Assembly (NCBI GenBank): GCA_017311315.1
Contig: CM029663.1
Coordinates: 36,064,622-36,128,621, forward strand
Source of the DNA: Dendrocalamus latiflorus
Taxonomy: Eukaryota > Streptophyta > Magnoliopsida > Poales > Poaceae
DNA length: 64,000 nucleotides
Direction: 5' to 3'
A program made the translations under genes and the position numbers. Within the stretch, counting starts at the first letter, position 1. Each line of letters opens with the position of its first letter. Shown here in pieces: positions 23,601-38,600 of this stretch. The notes under the pieces are model-generated. The model made no database searches. It was not told the DNA's origin and saw only the letters and a list, made by a program, of their open reading frames with translations.

Positions 23601-26600
23601 AAGCATCTGGTGTCCTGTGTGACAAACAAGTCTCTCAAAAGTTAAAGGATAAGTTCTATAGGATGGCGATCAGACCCGTGATACTATATGGAGCAGAATG
23701 TTGGGCTACTAAAAGACTACATATACAGAAAATGAGTACAGCGAAGATGAGGATGTTGTGGTGGATCTGTGGTCACACAAGGTGGGATCACATCTGCAAT
23801 GATGATATACATGATAAGGTTGAGGTAATACTAATTGAAGAGAAGTTTGTCCAACATCTCTTGAGATGGTTTGGACATCTCCAACGGAGACCTCCTGAGA
23901 CACTGGTACGTAGTAGAATTTTAAGACGTACTGAAAACGTAAGAAGAGACAGAGGTCGACCAAAACTGACATGAGAGGAAGCAGTTAAAAGAGACTTGAG
24001 AGATTGGAATGTACCTAAAGAATTAGCTTTGGATAGGAGTGCATAGAAGTTAGCGATTCACGTACTGGAACCATAAAAAAGTTAGGGGCAGTGTTTTAGA
24101 CTCTCGGCTTAGATAGCAGGATGTACGGCTTAGTATTTTAACATTGCAGGTTTTATTTCAAGACTCTCATCTCTTTGACCTTGAGAAGGTTTCATTTCTA
24201 GCCTACCCTAACTTGTTTAGGACAAAAGACTTTGTTGTTGTTGTAATGCCACCATGAATGAAACATCCTCCAGTAAGGCGCAAAAAATGTCCTGATAAAA
24301 AAACTGCTACATTTGTCTCTCTAGTAAGGCATATATGGCTGTTATTGTCCCAAAAAGAAAAACCAACACACTTTACCTTTTTCTTTGTTTTCATTTTATT
24401 TCCTTTTGCTCTACATTTTCTATTTTCTATCTGGCTTGTTCAACTACCCAGCCTCTAGCAATCTGCTGCATGTCGCTATTTTGTTCTGTGCAGCTACCCA
24501 CCACATGTTAGTTATTACTACTTGTGGGCTGTTGTTGTCGTTTATTCATGCTGCCTGTCACTGAGCAACAAGTGACACTCATTTGGGTGATGTGAGCCAA
24601 CTGTAACATGCGATATTGCCAGTGAATATGTGCAAGTTGACACACTACTGAGAAAGAACTGATAAGTGTCCGAAGAAAAAGAATAAAAGGGAAAGCATGT
24701 TCTATTTAACCTTTTCTTAACGGGGGCTTAAATGTAATCTAGACTTAGGGTGGACATGTGTGCATTTGCATTCAGTGGTTCATATGCATCTTGCTGAAGG
24801 AAATTTGATCAAAATTTAGCATATCTGTTAAGATAATGGAACTAACTTTAGCTGTGTGCACTATGCAGCAACATGATCATGCAGTTAGCAGACGAAGGAT
24901 GTCCAAAACTAACTTTGTTGAAGTCCATACATTTTTGCACCTATTCAGAAGTTTTGATCGAATGTGGGCTTTCTTTATATTAACTTTCCAGGTATTATTG
25001 GCCTGTCATTGAGTAAAAAGTTGTTATGTTTTTCTTTATTTGCCATATCATGTGTTTCTTTTCTTGTAGGCCATGGTAATTATTGCCTGGAGCCCTACTG
25101 GATCACTTTCTTCTATCTTTGAACCAACTGTTTTCAGAAATGTGTTGACAATATTCATAACAGCTGCATTCCTAAACTTCCTTCAAGGTACAAATGCACT
25201 TTGGGACTGAGAACTATATGCATATTGTAACCTTACTAAGTTGTTTCACTCATCTCAATAGAATTTGAAACAACTATATGCTGCACAATTTTTGAAATTG
25301 GTCTCTTAAACTTTTTCAGCCACCCTTGAGATAGCTCTTAACTGGAAGGCTTGGAGGAGTCTGGAGTGCTCGCAGATGATACGATATATTCTGAAATTTG
25401 TTGTAGCTATTGCCTGGTTGATGATTCTTCCAACAACGTACTCAAGTTCTATTCAAAATCCCAAAGGCCTTATCAAGTTCTTCAGCAGTTGTATTGGAAA
25501 TTGGCAGAGCGAATCGATTTATAAGTTTGCAGTTGCTCTTTACATGTTACCGAACATATTCAGTGCCTTGTTTTTCATATTTCTACCAATTCGAAGGGCA
25601 ATGGAGCGTTCAAATTCTCGCATTGTTATATTTCTTTTGTGGTGGACTCAGGTATATTTGATTAGATCTATCTACATGTATTCTCAGCAGAATTGTTTGT
25701 AGTTGTCGGTTCAGTTCTCACACATGTTTTTCATTAATCAGCCAAAGCTATATGTTGCCCGAAGCATGTACGAGGACACATGTTCACTTCTTAAGTAAGT
25801 CTGACATTTTCTTGATACCTAACTTTTCAATTTTATCATCTTTGTCTAAAACTAATGTTTTTGTTCATAAAACAGGTACACATCTTTCTGGATTCTATTG
25901 CTTATATGCAAGCTCGCCTTCAGTTTTTGTGTTGAGGTTGGTATAATCTAGGCATTATAGTTTCCTACTACTTTAAGTATAACATCATATTTATGTGTGT
26001 TTTCATATGAGAGCTTATGGTTTATTGGTTAGAACTTGCTATTGACTTTTAGTCACTCATACGTGGTAAATACTTCACCGGGAGCATGTCAGTTAGTGGC
26101 CTTAAAATAGGATGCCAGAAACTCCACTTATGGCCATTCGATCCACTGCAAAAGGCCCAGATTTGAGAAGAATTGCACCATGGCAGCGTCGCTCATGGGG
26201 ATGGCAACAGCAGAACCAATGATGGTGCCAACGTCAAGGGCGGCGGCAACATCGCATCTGCCATGGTAGGCTGTGCAGTGCCAAGTTTGGCTCCTGTGAT
26301 GTTGCCCTAAGGGGGTAATAACGGTGCATTAGCCAGCATTGATGTGGATAGCTCGACAGCAAAGGCCATGGTGGTTGGCTATAATACTAAATGTAGTACA
26401 TGTCAGGGTAATGGCCCTATGACTTGATCAAGGTGTCGTTGGACCCCAAGTGGCTCGACAGAGCTGTGATGATAATCGCACCACAAGGGTAGAGGAGAGG
26501 GGGCATAGATTAAGAACTATTCTTAGTTTTGCTTAATGCCAATGATTACAATAGACCTCCTTACTGGAGGACACTTCTAACAGATATAGATTTGATCAAG

Positions 26601-29600
26601 CTAAATAATATCTTGCCTAACTAAGAGATAAGATACCAACTAATGCAACTAATGTCATTTGGTAATTTGACAACCAAGTTGCTGATTGTAGGATCAAGGA
26701 TAACTGACTAGAGAGGGTGTCGATAGGAGATTCTAAAACTTTTTGCTAGAGGCTCAACAATTTTAATTCACAATGAGCAATATGAATATTTAGCACAAGT
26801 CAAATTGTAATTTTCTAAATTTCTATGGTACCACAATGAGAAATCTCTACCAATTACAATTCTTAGCTATACAAACTATTAATTCAATTCAATTGCTAAG
26901 AATGTAAATACGGAAGAGTAGAGACAAGAGATAACCAATATGGAGACGCTCGATACTTTTGCCGTGGTTTCAAAGATTTGCCGGTCTCCACTAATCCACA
27001 TTTAGGTAAGTCCAAATAAATTAGATCAGCTCCACGAATTAAGCATCAACTCCTCAAATTCACCAGTGTTGTTCTTCCTCCACTCCGGAGATAGTGAACA
27101 CCAAGCCACTCACAAACGGTGTCGGGCCTCTTCACAACTTCTTGAAAAGATCGCCACGCAAACCTCCTCCAAGCTATCTAGGTATCGGCAAACACCAAGA
27201 GTAATAAACCACGGGCTTCACTTGAAGGAATTCAAGTGTCAAGGATCAACTAATGAATGAATGCACTTAAATGAGCCTCAACTACCTCAAATGTATGTAA
27301 TAGGAGTAAATGAAGTGTGGATCGTAAGCTACAAACTCAAGGATATTAAATGAAGTTTTCTCTTATTGTCCTAGAGCTGGTGAGGGGGTATTTATACCCC
27401 TCACCCTCAAATTCAATCGTTTGAAGCTATTACCCTAAAAAATTAGCAAATATGGTAGTACCGCCATGTATCGGCCGGTACTACCGCACTTACTTCACAA
27501 TGGCTATATTGGACATAATAAATGCTTTTGAACTAGCCGTTAACTATTGGTGCAGTACTACCATCCTCACAAGGTCCAGTAGTACTGACTTGTGAGTACT
27601 GTTTCTAGAGAGCGGAACTACCTTTTTTTAAGAGAGCAAAAACGTTTCAAAAAGTATCTCTCTGAAAATAACGTATCGTCATATTTTTTTGGTTCAAAGA
27701 GCGATACTAACGTTTTTTCGAGGAACAAAAATGCTCCAAAATGTACCTCTCTGGAAATAACATATCTCCAACTAATTTTTGGTCTTTGGTCATACCGGGG
27801 TGTGGTAGTACCACATTTTCCTCCCGGTCATACCGTGTGCGTAGTACCGCCACATAACTAAGGTCCTACCGATTTTCCTGAGAATGCATATATAGTTGGC
27901 TTTTAAATTTCATTCTAAGTGCATGCATGACCTCTAATTGATCAAAATGGCACAAGAAAATGCTTTCAAGCTACCAGCCATGATCCCTCTTAATAGTACA
28001 ACGTATAACTAAAAATTTGGTCTTTTCTCCAATTCTCCAAAGTCCAATAAAAACAAAAAGATCCTAGATTATTTATACATTTGTCTTGAGCCATGGCAAT
28101 CCTCTTGTCATCTTTGGCATGCATATCCAAGTTGTAAACCTCATTTCGGGACTAAACCTTTCAAACCACTTGATAAACATGTTAGTCCCTTTTTGCAAAC
28201 ATTGTCATTAATTACCAAAATATTTTTAGGTCCCTAGATGCTTTCAATCTTCCCCTTTTTGGTATTTGATGACAACTCAAACATTATAAGTGAATTAAAA
28301 GAGTTTGAATATACCACTGGTTGTAAGACGAGTTGTATATTCTTCTTGCGACTTTTTATAAGCAAAAAATTCTTGAAATGAGCTCAAGTTAAATTGAGAA
28401 TTTGTTGCTTTCAAAAGTCAAAAGACAAGATCTCCCCCTAAACATGTGCATGTTTCAAGTGATAATTTGCAAGCATCTTTATGTATTTTAGGAAATTTTG
28501 GTAGAGTGTGTTTCATTTGTTGAACTTAGGGAAACAAATGACATCAATAATAACATATCACAATTATCATTAGAATAGGATATATGAACATCTAACCATT
28601 TCATTCATCATAAGCATAATCATCTAGTGGCATAACAAGAGTACTAAAGTTCAACATAGCCAACATAAAAGCAATAAGTTAAATACAAGTACACACAACT
28701 AACCATAGTATCACATATTACATAGATTATCATAATTATAACTTAGACACAATATCTTCTTCATCTTCTCCTTCCTCACCTCGCCTTCTTTCATATCTCT
28801 CCCCCTTTGGCATCAAAATACCAAAAAGGACTAATCCTGAGGAGGAACACGACGGCGACGATGCCTGTAGTGGATAGAAGGAGGGGTGTCCAAGATCCGT
28901 TCAATGGAGCTTACTCTGTTAGTGAGGGAAGCAAGCTAAGATGACATCTCCAACTAAGTATCCCTGACCTGAAGGATAGTAGAATAAATCTGAGAGTGAG
29001 ACTGGAGCTGGAACTGGAGCCTGTACCTCTTCCTCCTGGACACGTGGAGGAGCTGTTGAAGGGATGGGAGCGCCTTCTCTTGGCTTCTACGGCTTTATGG
29101 GTGGTTCCCCTACCTCCACGGTATCTAGTCTTCCTAATGATAAAGGCCATAATGTATGGTGCATAGTATATACTTTTGACCCTATCATTCTTGGAAGCTG
29201 CTATTTCCCGAATGATCAAGTCAACCACATTAAACTTTTTGCCATTCATGATATTATCTATGATGTTCCAAGCATATCCTCTAATGGCACAAAAGTTACC
29301 ACTCTTCGGGAAAATAGTGTGGTGAATGATCCTGTTTGTGAGGCTGGGAAGAGAAAGTAAGCCTGCAAGCTTGCCTGGCACATGCCTCACATTTGGATCA
29401 TAATAAGCTATCCAAGCTGGAGTCCTAAGTGCAGACCTTGAATAGATCTTTTCATATCTGCATGACTCAATCCTCAGGGCCTGCTCAAACTTACTCTTGT
29501 GAGACTGCAATCACTCATGCCTAGTCATCCATGTCATGTAGGTGAAGTCTGGAGAGACATGCACCATCACATAGAACTACCGGATGACGTCCTCATTGTA

Positions 29601-32600
29601 ATCACATTTGAGCGATACACTATCCTAAAGACCGGCTGAGTAGAAAAGCTGGTAAGCTCCAATGTACTGGTCCAGTGACTCTAGATGCGACCAATTCACA
29701 TATTTTTGATCTATGACCTGATGGTGGTGGCCATATATCTGATGGAAGATATCCTGCTGGAACTTGGTATGGAATCTGGGATCAGTGGATGTCCTCATCT
29801 TCAGAAACTATTTGGGATGGCGCAAGATATCATACCCATTGATGGTGATGAGTCTCAAGTTCACTATCTGCTCTTCTGTCTCACCCATCTCACCAAATTC
29901 ATCTTCGGCTTCATGTGAGGAACTCCCTTCACTTTTCGTCTTCTCTTCAGATTTTGTCACATGTGTTGTGGATTTGCCCTTATCCCTTGCCTCCATGTCC
30001 CTCATGAAAGACTTGGTCTCTGAGTCACCATTGTCACTGGGGACTAGTGCCTGAGTAGCTGCCTTCCTTGAGGCCGCCTTGCAAACTGATGGCCTTGCTT
30101 GACCGATCAGGGGATCGTAGCGGCTAAAGGGCTCACCTTGCGGTGTTGCATTCTTCCTCACTAAGGTATTGGTCCGCGACATCTTCAAATAGGGTTAAAA
30201 GGATAATTAGATCAAAGAATAATAGGTTTTGAGCTAATGAAATGTAGTTTGATTATGTCAGCAAAATTGGTAGTACTGCAGTGTACATGGTGGTAGCACT
30301 GGGATGTGGTAGTACCATTGTGTATGCGTCGGTATTACCACAATGCGGTAGTACCGCAGATGTCGAGTGGTATTACTGCTTTTGCTGAGCTGATTCTAGG
30401 GCATGTATAATATAAATCTAACCAGTGTTTTTCATGGATTGAATCCATGGAACAGACTTGCAAAATCACAAACCACTAGTTGCATCAATTTTGCCTAAGA
30501 AAATCAACTATTCATATACATTTGTAAAAAAACCTAATTTTGAGACTTAGGGTTCAATCCAAGGTAATGAGAGGATCAAAAAGAGTTTTACCTTTATTTT
30601 TATGGGAGGAAGACCCTTAGAAACTGATGAATCAACAAGGACTGAAGAAATTCAATGATTTGAGGAGATCCCAAAAGGGGGTTTGTGGAGAGAGAGCGAG
30701 AGCGTGTGTGTGCCAGTGAGAAGAACGGTTTGACCGCAAGAGAGAAAGTCAAGGAGATAAGATGGTAGTACTGGCCGATTTTGGGACCACCTGCAAGAGC
30801 GGTAGTACCGCGATTTTAAATCTGGTAGTACTACACTGCGATAGTATCGCTTTCCCTGAGAACATGGGGAATTGAAGGAATATGCAAATGATTCTTAGTT
30901 TAATCACTCAAATAAATCATTTTCAAGATCATTATGCATTAGAATTGGCAAGCATCACTCAACAACATAAGTTTTATTAAAATAGACTTTTTCAAGCAAT
31001 GTTTTGAAAAAAACAAAATATTTATATTTTTTAAGAACTCCAAGTAACACCAATTGAAAGCAAATGGCATGAGGCATGAGTCCAAGTAACATTCGAATAA
31101 TCTATGACATTTAACTCATTCGTCAATTTGTAAAAGTGGCTTTCATCTAAAGGCTTTGTGAAGCTATCGGCTAATTGGTCTTCGGTCCCTATGTGACTAA
31201 TGACTATGCCACCCTTGCACACATGATCTCATAAGAGGTGGTGGCATATGTCTATATACTTGGTTCTTGAGTATTGGACCGGGTTATTTGCTATCTTCAC
31301 GACATTATCATTGTCACACAAAAGAGATATTTTATCAAATTTAATTCCATAATTTATCAAAGTTTGCTTCATCTATAGTAATTGTGCACAACAAGTACCC
31401 ACAGAAACATATTCAATTTCGGCGGTGGAAAGTGCTACAGAATCTTGTTTCTTGGATGATCAAGAGACTAAAGACCTTCCTAATAGTTGACAACTACCCG
31501 AGGTGATTTTTCTATCCACTTTGCAACCCGCATAATCTGAATCCAAATATCCAATTAAATCAAATTTAGCACCTTTCAGTACCATGAGCCAATGCTAGAG
31601 GAATGCTTTGAGTATCTTAGAATTCTTTTTGTAGCCATCAAATGGCATTCTTTAGGTGATACTTGAAATCATGCACATATGCAAACGCTAAACATGATAT
31701 TGGGTCTAGATACGGTAAGATAAGCAAATTGCCAATCATAGATCTATAAAGCTTTAAATCTACCGGGTTACCTCTCTCATTGAGATGAAGATGACCATTT
31801 ATCGCTATAGGAGTCTTGATGGGTTTGGCATCTTTCATACCAAATTTCTTGAGTAAGTCCTTCACGTACTTCGTTTGACTTACGAACGTTCCATCCTTTA
31901 GTTGCTTGATTTGAAGTCAAGGAAGTAGGTAAGTTCTGTGACCATGGACATCTCAAATTTTCTAGACATCATATCACCAAATTCTTTACAAAAATATTGG
32001 TTAGTAGACCCAAATATGGTATCATCAACATAAATTTGGCATATAAAGAATTCATAATCGATAATTTTTGTAAATAATGTTGTATCAGCCTTCCCTATTT
32101 TAAATACCTTTGAGAGTAGAAAATCTCAAAGGCTCTCATACCTTACTCTAGGAACTTATTTAAGACCATATGGTGCATTTGATTGTTTATACATATGGCT
32201 TGGGTTTTTAGGATCTTCAAATCCAGGAGTTGTTCAACATAAACAAGCTCGGTTATTTTTCCATTCAAGAATGTTTGAAATCATACACACATGCAAACAT
32301 GACGCTGCTGCCACCCTCAATGTCAGCGCGACCACTAGTTCCGCAGTTGCCATCCCCATGAGTGACACCACCGGAGCCAGCTATGGCCCTGCCATAGCCT
32401 ACGTTGGACGATAGATCGGGGTTCATATCTGATATGGTGGCTAGAGGAAAAGTAGGAGACCAAGGGAGGGGAGGGACAGGAGGAGGAGCAGACCAAGAAG
32501 AATCGCCCGTGGCTAGCTGCAGCAACCATTCCGTGGCTCGGCGCTGCCATCAACCCTTGCACAAATGTTGTTGCTCATCTCAATTACACAAATGACATCA

Positions 32601-35600
32601 TCGATTAGGGGCAGGAGGATTAGAGGTGGTAGCAATAGAAGATGAGCAGAGTATTGGAGATGGTGGTCGCTTAGAGGGAGGACACTATCGGGGGTGAGGT
32701 AGGAAATAGAGAGAGAAGGACGTGTTCAGTCCTACCCAAATGAGCGGCATGGTCTAGCCCAACACAAGCCTATTAGGCATGGTCCGTTTAGCTCACCAGC
32801 CTGAACGGGCCATGTTGTGCTGGTCCATGGGCCAAGGTGGCAGCATAGGTATGGCCCAGAGGGGGTTCGTGCCATGCTGGGCCGACACGCGCTCGTTTAG
32901 CCTGACGGGCCAATAGGCATGGCAAGCCCGTTCAGCTCGAAAATTTGAAAAAAAATATAGTAGTTTAAAAAATATGTAAAAATAAAAAAGATACAATGAA
33001 TTGTAGAAACTGTAGAAAAAGGCACAATAAATTGTAGAAATATAATAATGAGATTTATTAATGTTAAAATGGATGCCTCGTTAAAAATTTTGCCAAGTAA
33101 AAAACTCAACTGGAGAAACCTTTGGAAAAGAAAAAAAGAGTACAGCTTATAGCTCAGCATTACATATAAAAAATTAGAAAAAGTACAATGTATATATGAA
33201 TGCTCTAAGAATTGTCGGTGTCTTCATTGTGACTACCTTCGTCGCCATCTAGATAGAGATTGTTAAACGCATGGTCAAACTCTGTATCCACCACGCAATG
33301 TTGAGCTTGCGCATTAGTTTGTTCCTAGTCTTTCACTATGAGAAGTACTTCCACCATCTCACTCGTGAATCTTGTTCTTCTCTCCTCCAATATTCTTCCA
33401 AAAAGACTGAAAGCAAACTTAAAAGAAACCATGAGATAGAAACGGTTAACATATCCCATGCTAATATGGATAACACTGGATATGTTAGCTTGTGCTCGCG
33501 CTACCAGTCCAAAATGTTGAAGTTCTCTGTGTGGTGAGGCATAGGATCACTGTCAAGAAAGACTAATAGTTCCCCACGGGCCCTAATATAGATTGCTGCA
33601 GCACATGACGATGTAGAGCTTGATCTTCCGGAAGATCCTGGTGCACCAAAGATTTTGCCGATATATTTGTCTTCTTACCTATGGTGGGTGATGGTAGAGG
33701 GCATTACAAGCGAACTCCCTAAAACTTATACTCGTATTTCTAACAAACTTCAAACAATTATGAACGAACAACTGTAAAATAGTTAGAATAATCTATCCCT
33801 ATATACTCACCTATAATTAAAAGAGCATTAGTGATCCCTACAAGTTTAGCTCTTGGATATAGAATAAATGCAAATGCTTATAAGTACGGAATATCATTCC
33901 GATATTTTAAATATTTAGTTTTCATAGCGCACACAATCTCTCATAACACTAGGTCATTTTTATTACCATTCAAGTGAACGACAATCACAAGAATATGATG
34001 CACAATTATAGGAGATGTAAGATAGTACACTATGGATAAAGCAATAGCGGATTCATAAAAGAGTTTCAGAAATGTTAGTAACTTCCCAGCAACATACATT
34101 GCTGCTCAGTTAGTATTGTGTTGATGGTATGGTTGTGATAGTACGTGTGGATAAACAGAAAATGTGAGCTTATAGGGTAAAAGATTTTGTAGCATGAGAT
34201 ACATTGAGTTCCACCTTACCGGCATGTCCACAGTGAACTTTCGTAGATGTACACCCATTGCAGTAGGTTTTATATGCTGCAATTCGTTGGTTAAAATTAT
34301 TTACAAAAGAAATTGCATCACGAAAAGCTTGAATATATGGATCCAACCTCTTCAAATCACATTTAACTATAAAATTAATAATATGGCAGACACATCATAT
34401 ATGGAGCAAAAAGAATTTGATGTATCTATTAAATAAGGGAGTGAGAATATCCATTGTCTTGTAGTTTGTTACAACATTATCTAGGGTAATTGCAAAATTT
34501 TTATTTGTAAGACCAAAATCTTTTACAACTTTGATAATACATTCTGTTACTACATCAATTAGTTTAAAGCCTATGATTTTTCTTTTTCAATACCCAATCA
34601 TCATTATATAATGAGCGACTACACTAAGATAGTCCTCCCTAGACTGACCAATCCATATATCCGAGGTCGAGGCCACCGAAAATGTATAATTTCTAAAGAG
34701 TTCTTTAATTTTATCATAACCATTATCGTAGTATTTAACTAAATCTCTAGTCATTGTCTGTCTAGAAACGTGAATAAATCTAGGATTATGAGCATTTTTA
34801 ATGTAGTTTTTGAAAGCATCTAACACACCAAACTTTAAAGAAAGATCTTGTGAGACAATTGAATAGACTAAAGATTCTCAAGTTACCTCAAGATTACAAT
34901 CCTAGTTACATACCATACCATCAGGGATGTACTGTAATTGCGTCTACCTCATGGCTATACCTTGTTTTTCTTTACATCTTCGGGCATGTCTGTGTAAGTG
35001 CTTGGTTCCACCTTAATACTTTGTAGACAATTAATGATGATATATTTTGCAAACAACAACTCTTACCTGATCTCTGGACGTGTCTCGTTTCATTACCTTG
35101 TTGAAATCTGTCCACACGTTCAATGTGTTGGATCTGGACCTCTTTGCTTTGGTGCCTGCTAATGCAGAGGCACCGGTAGAGCCTAATGATGGTAAGCCAG
35201 TGTCTGCTCTGCCATTTGAGGTGGAGGAGGAGGCGGAGACGTTTCACTCCCGAAGGATGAAAGTTCTTCCAGATCAATTTCGTATTCACTCATAGGAAAA
35301 TTGTCAAAAATTTCCATAGAGAAATATAGAAAACTACAAAATACAAATAGAAAATTACACTATTACCTATTTTATATCACAATAAAGAAAAATAAGAACA
35401 ATATAAGTATATGAAAATTAATATCGTTACCTCTTTTCTTTACTATAGGCTGGACTTTAAATTTTTGGCAAAATTATTCTGAATTTTGCCAAATTATCAA
35501 AAAGTGTATCGAAATTTTTGCAAGAGAATTTGGAGAAGACATTGTTGGTGAGAGTGTGGCTGAATGAGGGGGGTATGTTGCCTATTTATAGAAAAAATTT

Positions 35601-38600
35601 AAGATTTTTTGAATTTTTCTATATTATAAACTCACAAACAGCCACAAAACGACTATAAATTTATTTTAAAAAATCAAACGTTACTCATGCCAAATAAGCC
35701 GTCCGTGCCTAGACCAAACATGCCAACGGCCACATTTCTGTGCCAAATGAGCCATGTTCACCAGGCTACATGTGCCTACGGGCCAAGCATGCCACATGGG
35801 CCGCTGTGCTAGGCCCGACCAAACACTAAGCCTGTTGTGTCGTGCCATCACGTTGGACTGATGTAGCAGTCCAAACATGGGTCGTCCCCTCATGCCATGC
35901 CGTCCGACCCGACCAGCTTGTGTTATGCTGTGGGCCGTGCCATTAGTAATTGTGTTAGGTCTCCACCCTTTCGTTGATGGGCTAGGCCGCCCAACAACTC
36001 CTCCGCTTGATACGTGTCTTTGTGCTAAATTGTTAAGGATCTTCTGGCAAGTTCCTCGTGTATTTCCATGTTATGTATTTTTTTATTTTTTTATATATGT
36101 AGCCATATAGCATTGGTGTTTTTGCGAAAAGGATGTGTTCTTATTCTATCCCCTCCCCATCCTTGTGGTGTGGCTGTTGTCACAACTACGTCACACCACA
36201 TGGGTCTAGGGACACCTCGATCTGGCCCTAGGACTGTACATGACATAATAGGATTTGGAAAACCGGCTGAGCTGTTGTTTCCCTACAACCGTTATATATG
36301 TGACCATTTAAACCCTTAAACACCCACCCCTCCACAAAAAAAGCCAACTTACATATCAATAGGCTTATAATTTCCAGTATTGAAAGAAGTTTCAAAATTT
36401 CACATATTCAAATTGCCAGAAAACTTACAGTTTTTGGAGAGAAGCTGGAATGGAGCCGACACCACTCTAGTTTTAAAAACAATGTTCTTTTTCCTTTGAA
36501 GATCTTTCATCAATTTCATACTGTGCATTCACTGCACTATAGTATCTGTTCAGCACACTTTCGAATCAATTTAAGACTTTTGAGTTATTTTAGAAACCAC
36601 GAGTATTGTTGACAAGGTGTTAAGAGCAAAGTGGTTGGAGCACCACGAAGGTACTGCAATGGAGCGTCGCCGAGGAAACCTAGGTGGGTGTGATCTTCAG
36701 CTTGGTGGTGTGGGGTGGCAGGGAGGAAGGGATGGGTGAGTAGGGAACGAAAAGGCGGGAACAATTAAGGGGCTTTCCACAAAAGTTTAGTGTAACTGAA
36801 CTGGTGGCATTCTACTCATATCTGGACTTTGCATAACAGATAGGGCAGTCACAAGTGGAGTTCCTAGTTTTCCTAATTTAAGCCCAGTTATTATATGATA
36901 CGCGCATCTAACCCCATACCCGGGGGATCATTGGTGAGTGGTGACCAAGCTATACGGAGCCGTTTGTCACTGGAGTTCTCCCATGCAAGCTACTTGAGGA
37001 GGTCGTCATGCGAGGGCTCCCGAGAACGTCTCACATGGCACTTGGAGAGTTGGAGGCGAGGAGCTCCCATGGGAGTGGGCAAGTTGGCAAGCCTCTGGAA
37101 CACTCCGGAGGACAATCCCCTTCCAGACGCCCCCAAAATGCCCCTTCATGAGTCATGACCGGGAAGTACCCTACGATTGTGCCCATGCAACCCACGAGGT
37201 CGCCCCACAAAAAGTACTTGCCTCGCTTATTTGAGCTTCAATTTCTGACTTCTAATTTTTTATTTTTGTTTTTTCTAATTTTTTGGTCCATTAGGTTTTT
37301 TGTCTTTTTTTCCATGTTCGCTTGTATTGTCCGTGATAGGTTAACCTATTTTCTTATTTTTAAATTTAATTACACCAAAAGCTACAATATAAAATAAGCT
37401 AGATACAGTACTACACAATGAAAAATAAGTTATAAAACACAAAAAAAAAGTCCAAATCAGCAGAGCCACAAAAAGGACGTTTATACCCCTAGTTTGCAGC
37501 CCGCACCCGAGGAGCATTGTTGTCTTTATTACAATGCCATAAGCCTTTGTATATCCTATTTTACCCTCATTTATAACTTAAGCTCTCAAGTAATATAAGA
37601 GCAAGTACAATAATGGTCTTATAGCCAAGCTAGTCAGCATTTTTGCTGATGTGGAGGAGAGAAGAGATGAGAGAGATGAGAGCTTGGCTCTCATGCAAGC
37701 AACAAGCTGGGCACGGGAGCCTATGAAGTGGTGGGCCAAGATAATAAATGTATGTGAGGAGGAATAGGAAAGAGCATGTGAGACATGGTACCACATAATA
37801 ATAAAAAACATTTTGTAGACAAATAGAAGACAAATTATTGTATAACTTGCCTCTTATAACTTGACTTATAGCCAAACACTTGGCTCTATTATTGGACTTG
37901 CTCTAAGAAACATTTAAACTGGTGAGCTTCCATGGACCCCCTCGCTAGAGGCATTCCCTGATGACTCATCAATAGGAGTACGGAAGCCTCCCGCATGCTG
38001 AACCTATTTAAACACTCGTGACCACTACTCCTTCAGACGCCGACCCGTAAAACGGCCAATGTCCTAATCTCTCGTTCACACGTCTCAGTTATAAACCGTA
38101 CAACACCCATGTAGATTACAATTGCATTTAGAGTTGCTTTGATATATCATATATAGTACCTACTTGGCTACAGGGGTAATACCATTACAAATTACCATAC
38201 TACCGGATTTTCTATTCATCATTTCAGATATAAACTGTTGTAAAATTTACGGTATAAGTATATTTTCATATTTAATTCCAGCCAAAACAAACATATAAAC
38301 AACATGATTCCAGAATAGCAAGAATGACATAAATTGCATAATACTATGTAATCTCCCATTGCCATTCTAGTACAAGTGAATATTCAATGAATATGACCAT
38401 AAATCTACTGAAAACAGCATACTCAGCAGATCTTTAAACAATATAGCAATTAATTCTAGCATGAAACAAATTAATTGCTTTAATGTTGCTCTCAGAACAA
38501 AGTTGCAGAAGTTTTTAAATCTTGGCCTTCTCATGCTAATGTCAAATCTTCTTTACTAACAACTCAATAATCTAGTAACCAGGATTTGAGCTCTAATATG

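Larger units (their letters stand above)
26687..32297 (-). mobile_element. 5'-truncated SIRE/Maximus-type Copia retrotransposon, intron 17
   Basis: Antisense to the host gene. From its 5' side (right) to 3' side (left): reverse transcriptase and RNase H remnants, a long second ORF after pol, then one LTR (26687-28246). Gag, protease and integrase are absent, the break lying at about 32297 inside the reverse transcriptase. The interior has many GGTAGTACCGC/GCGGTACTACC-like pieces. Confidence 0.75.
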
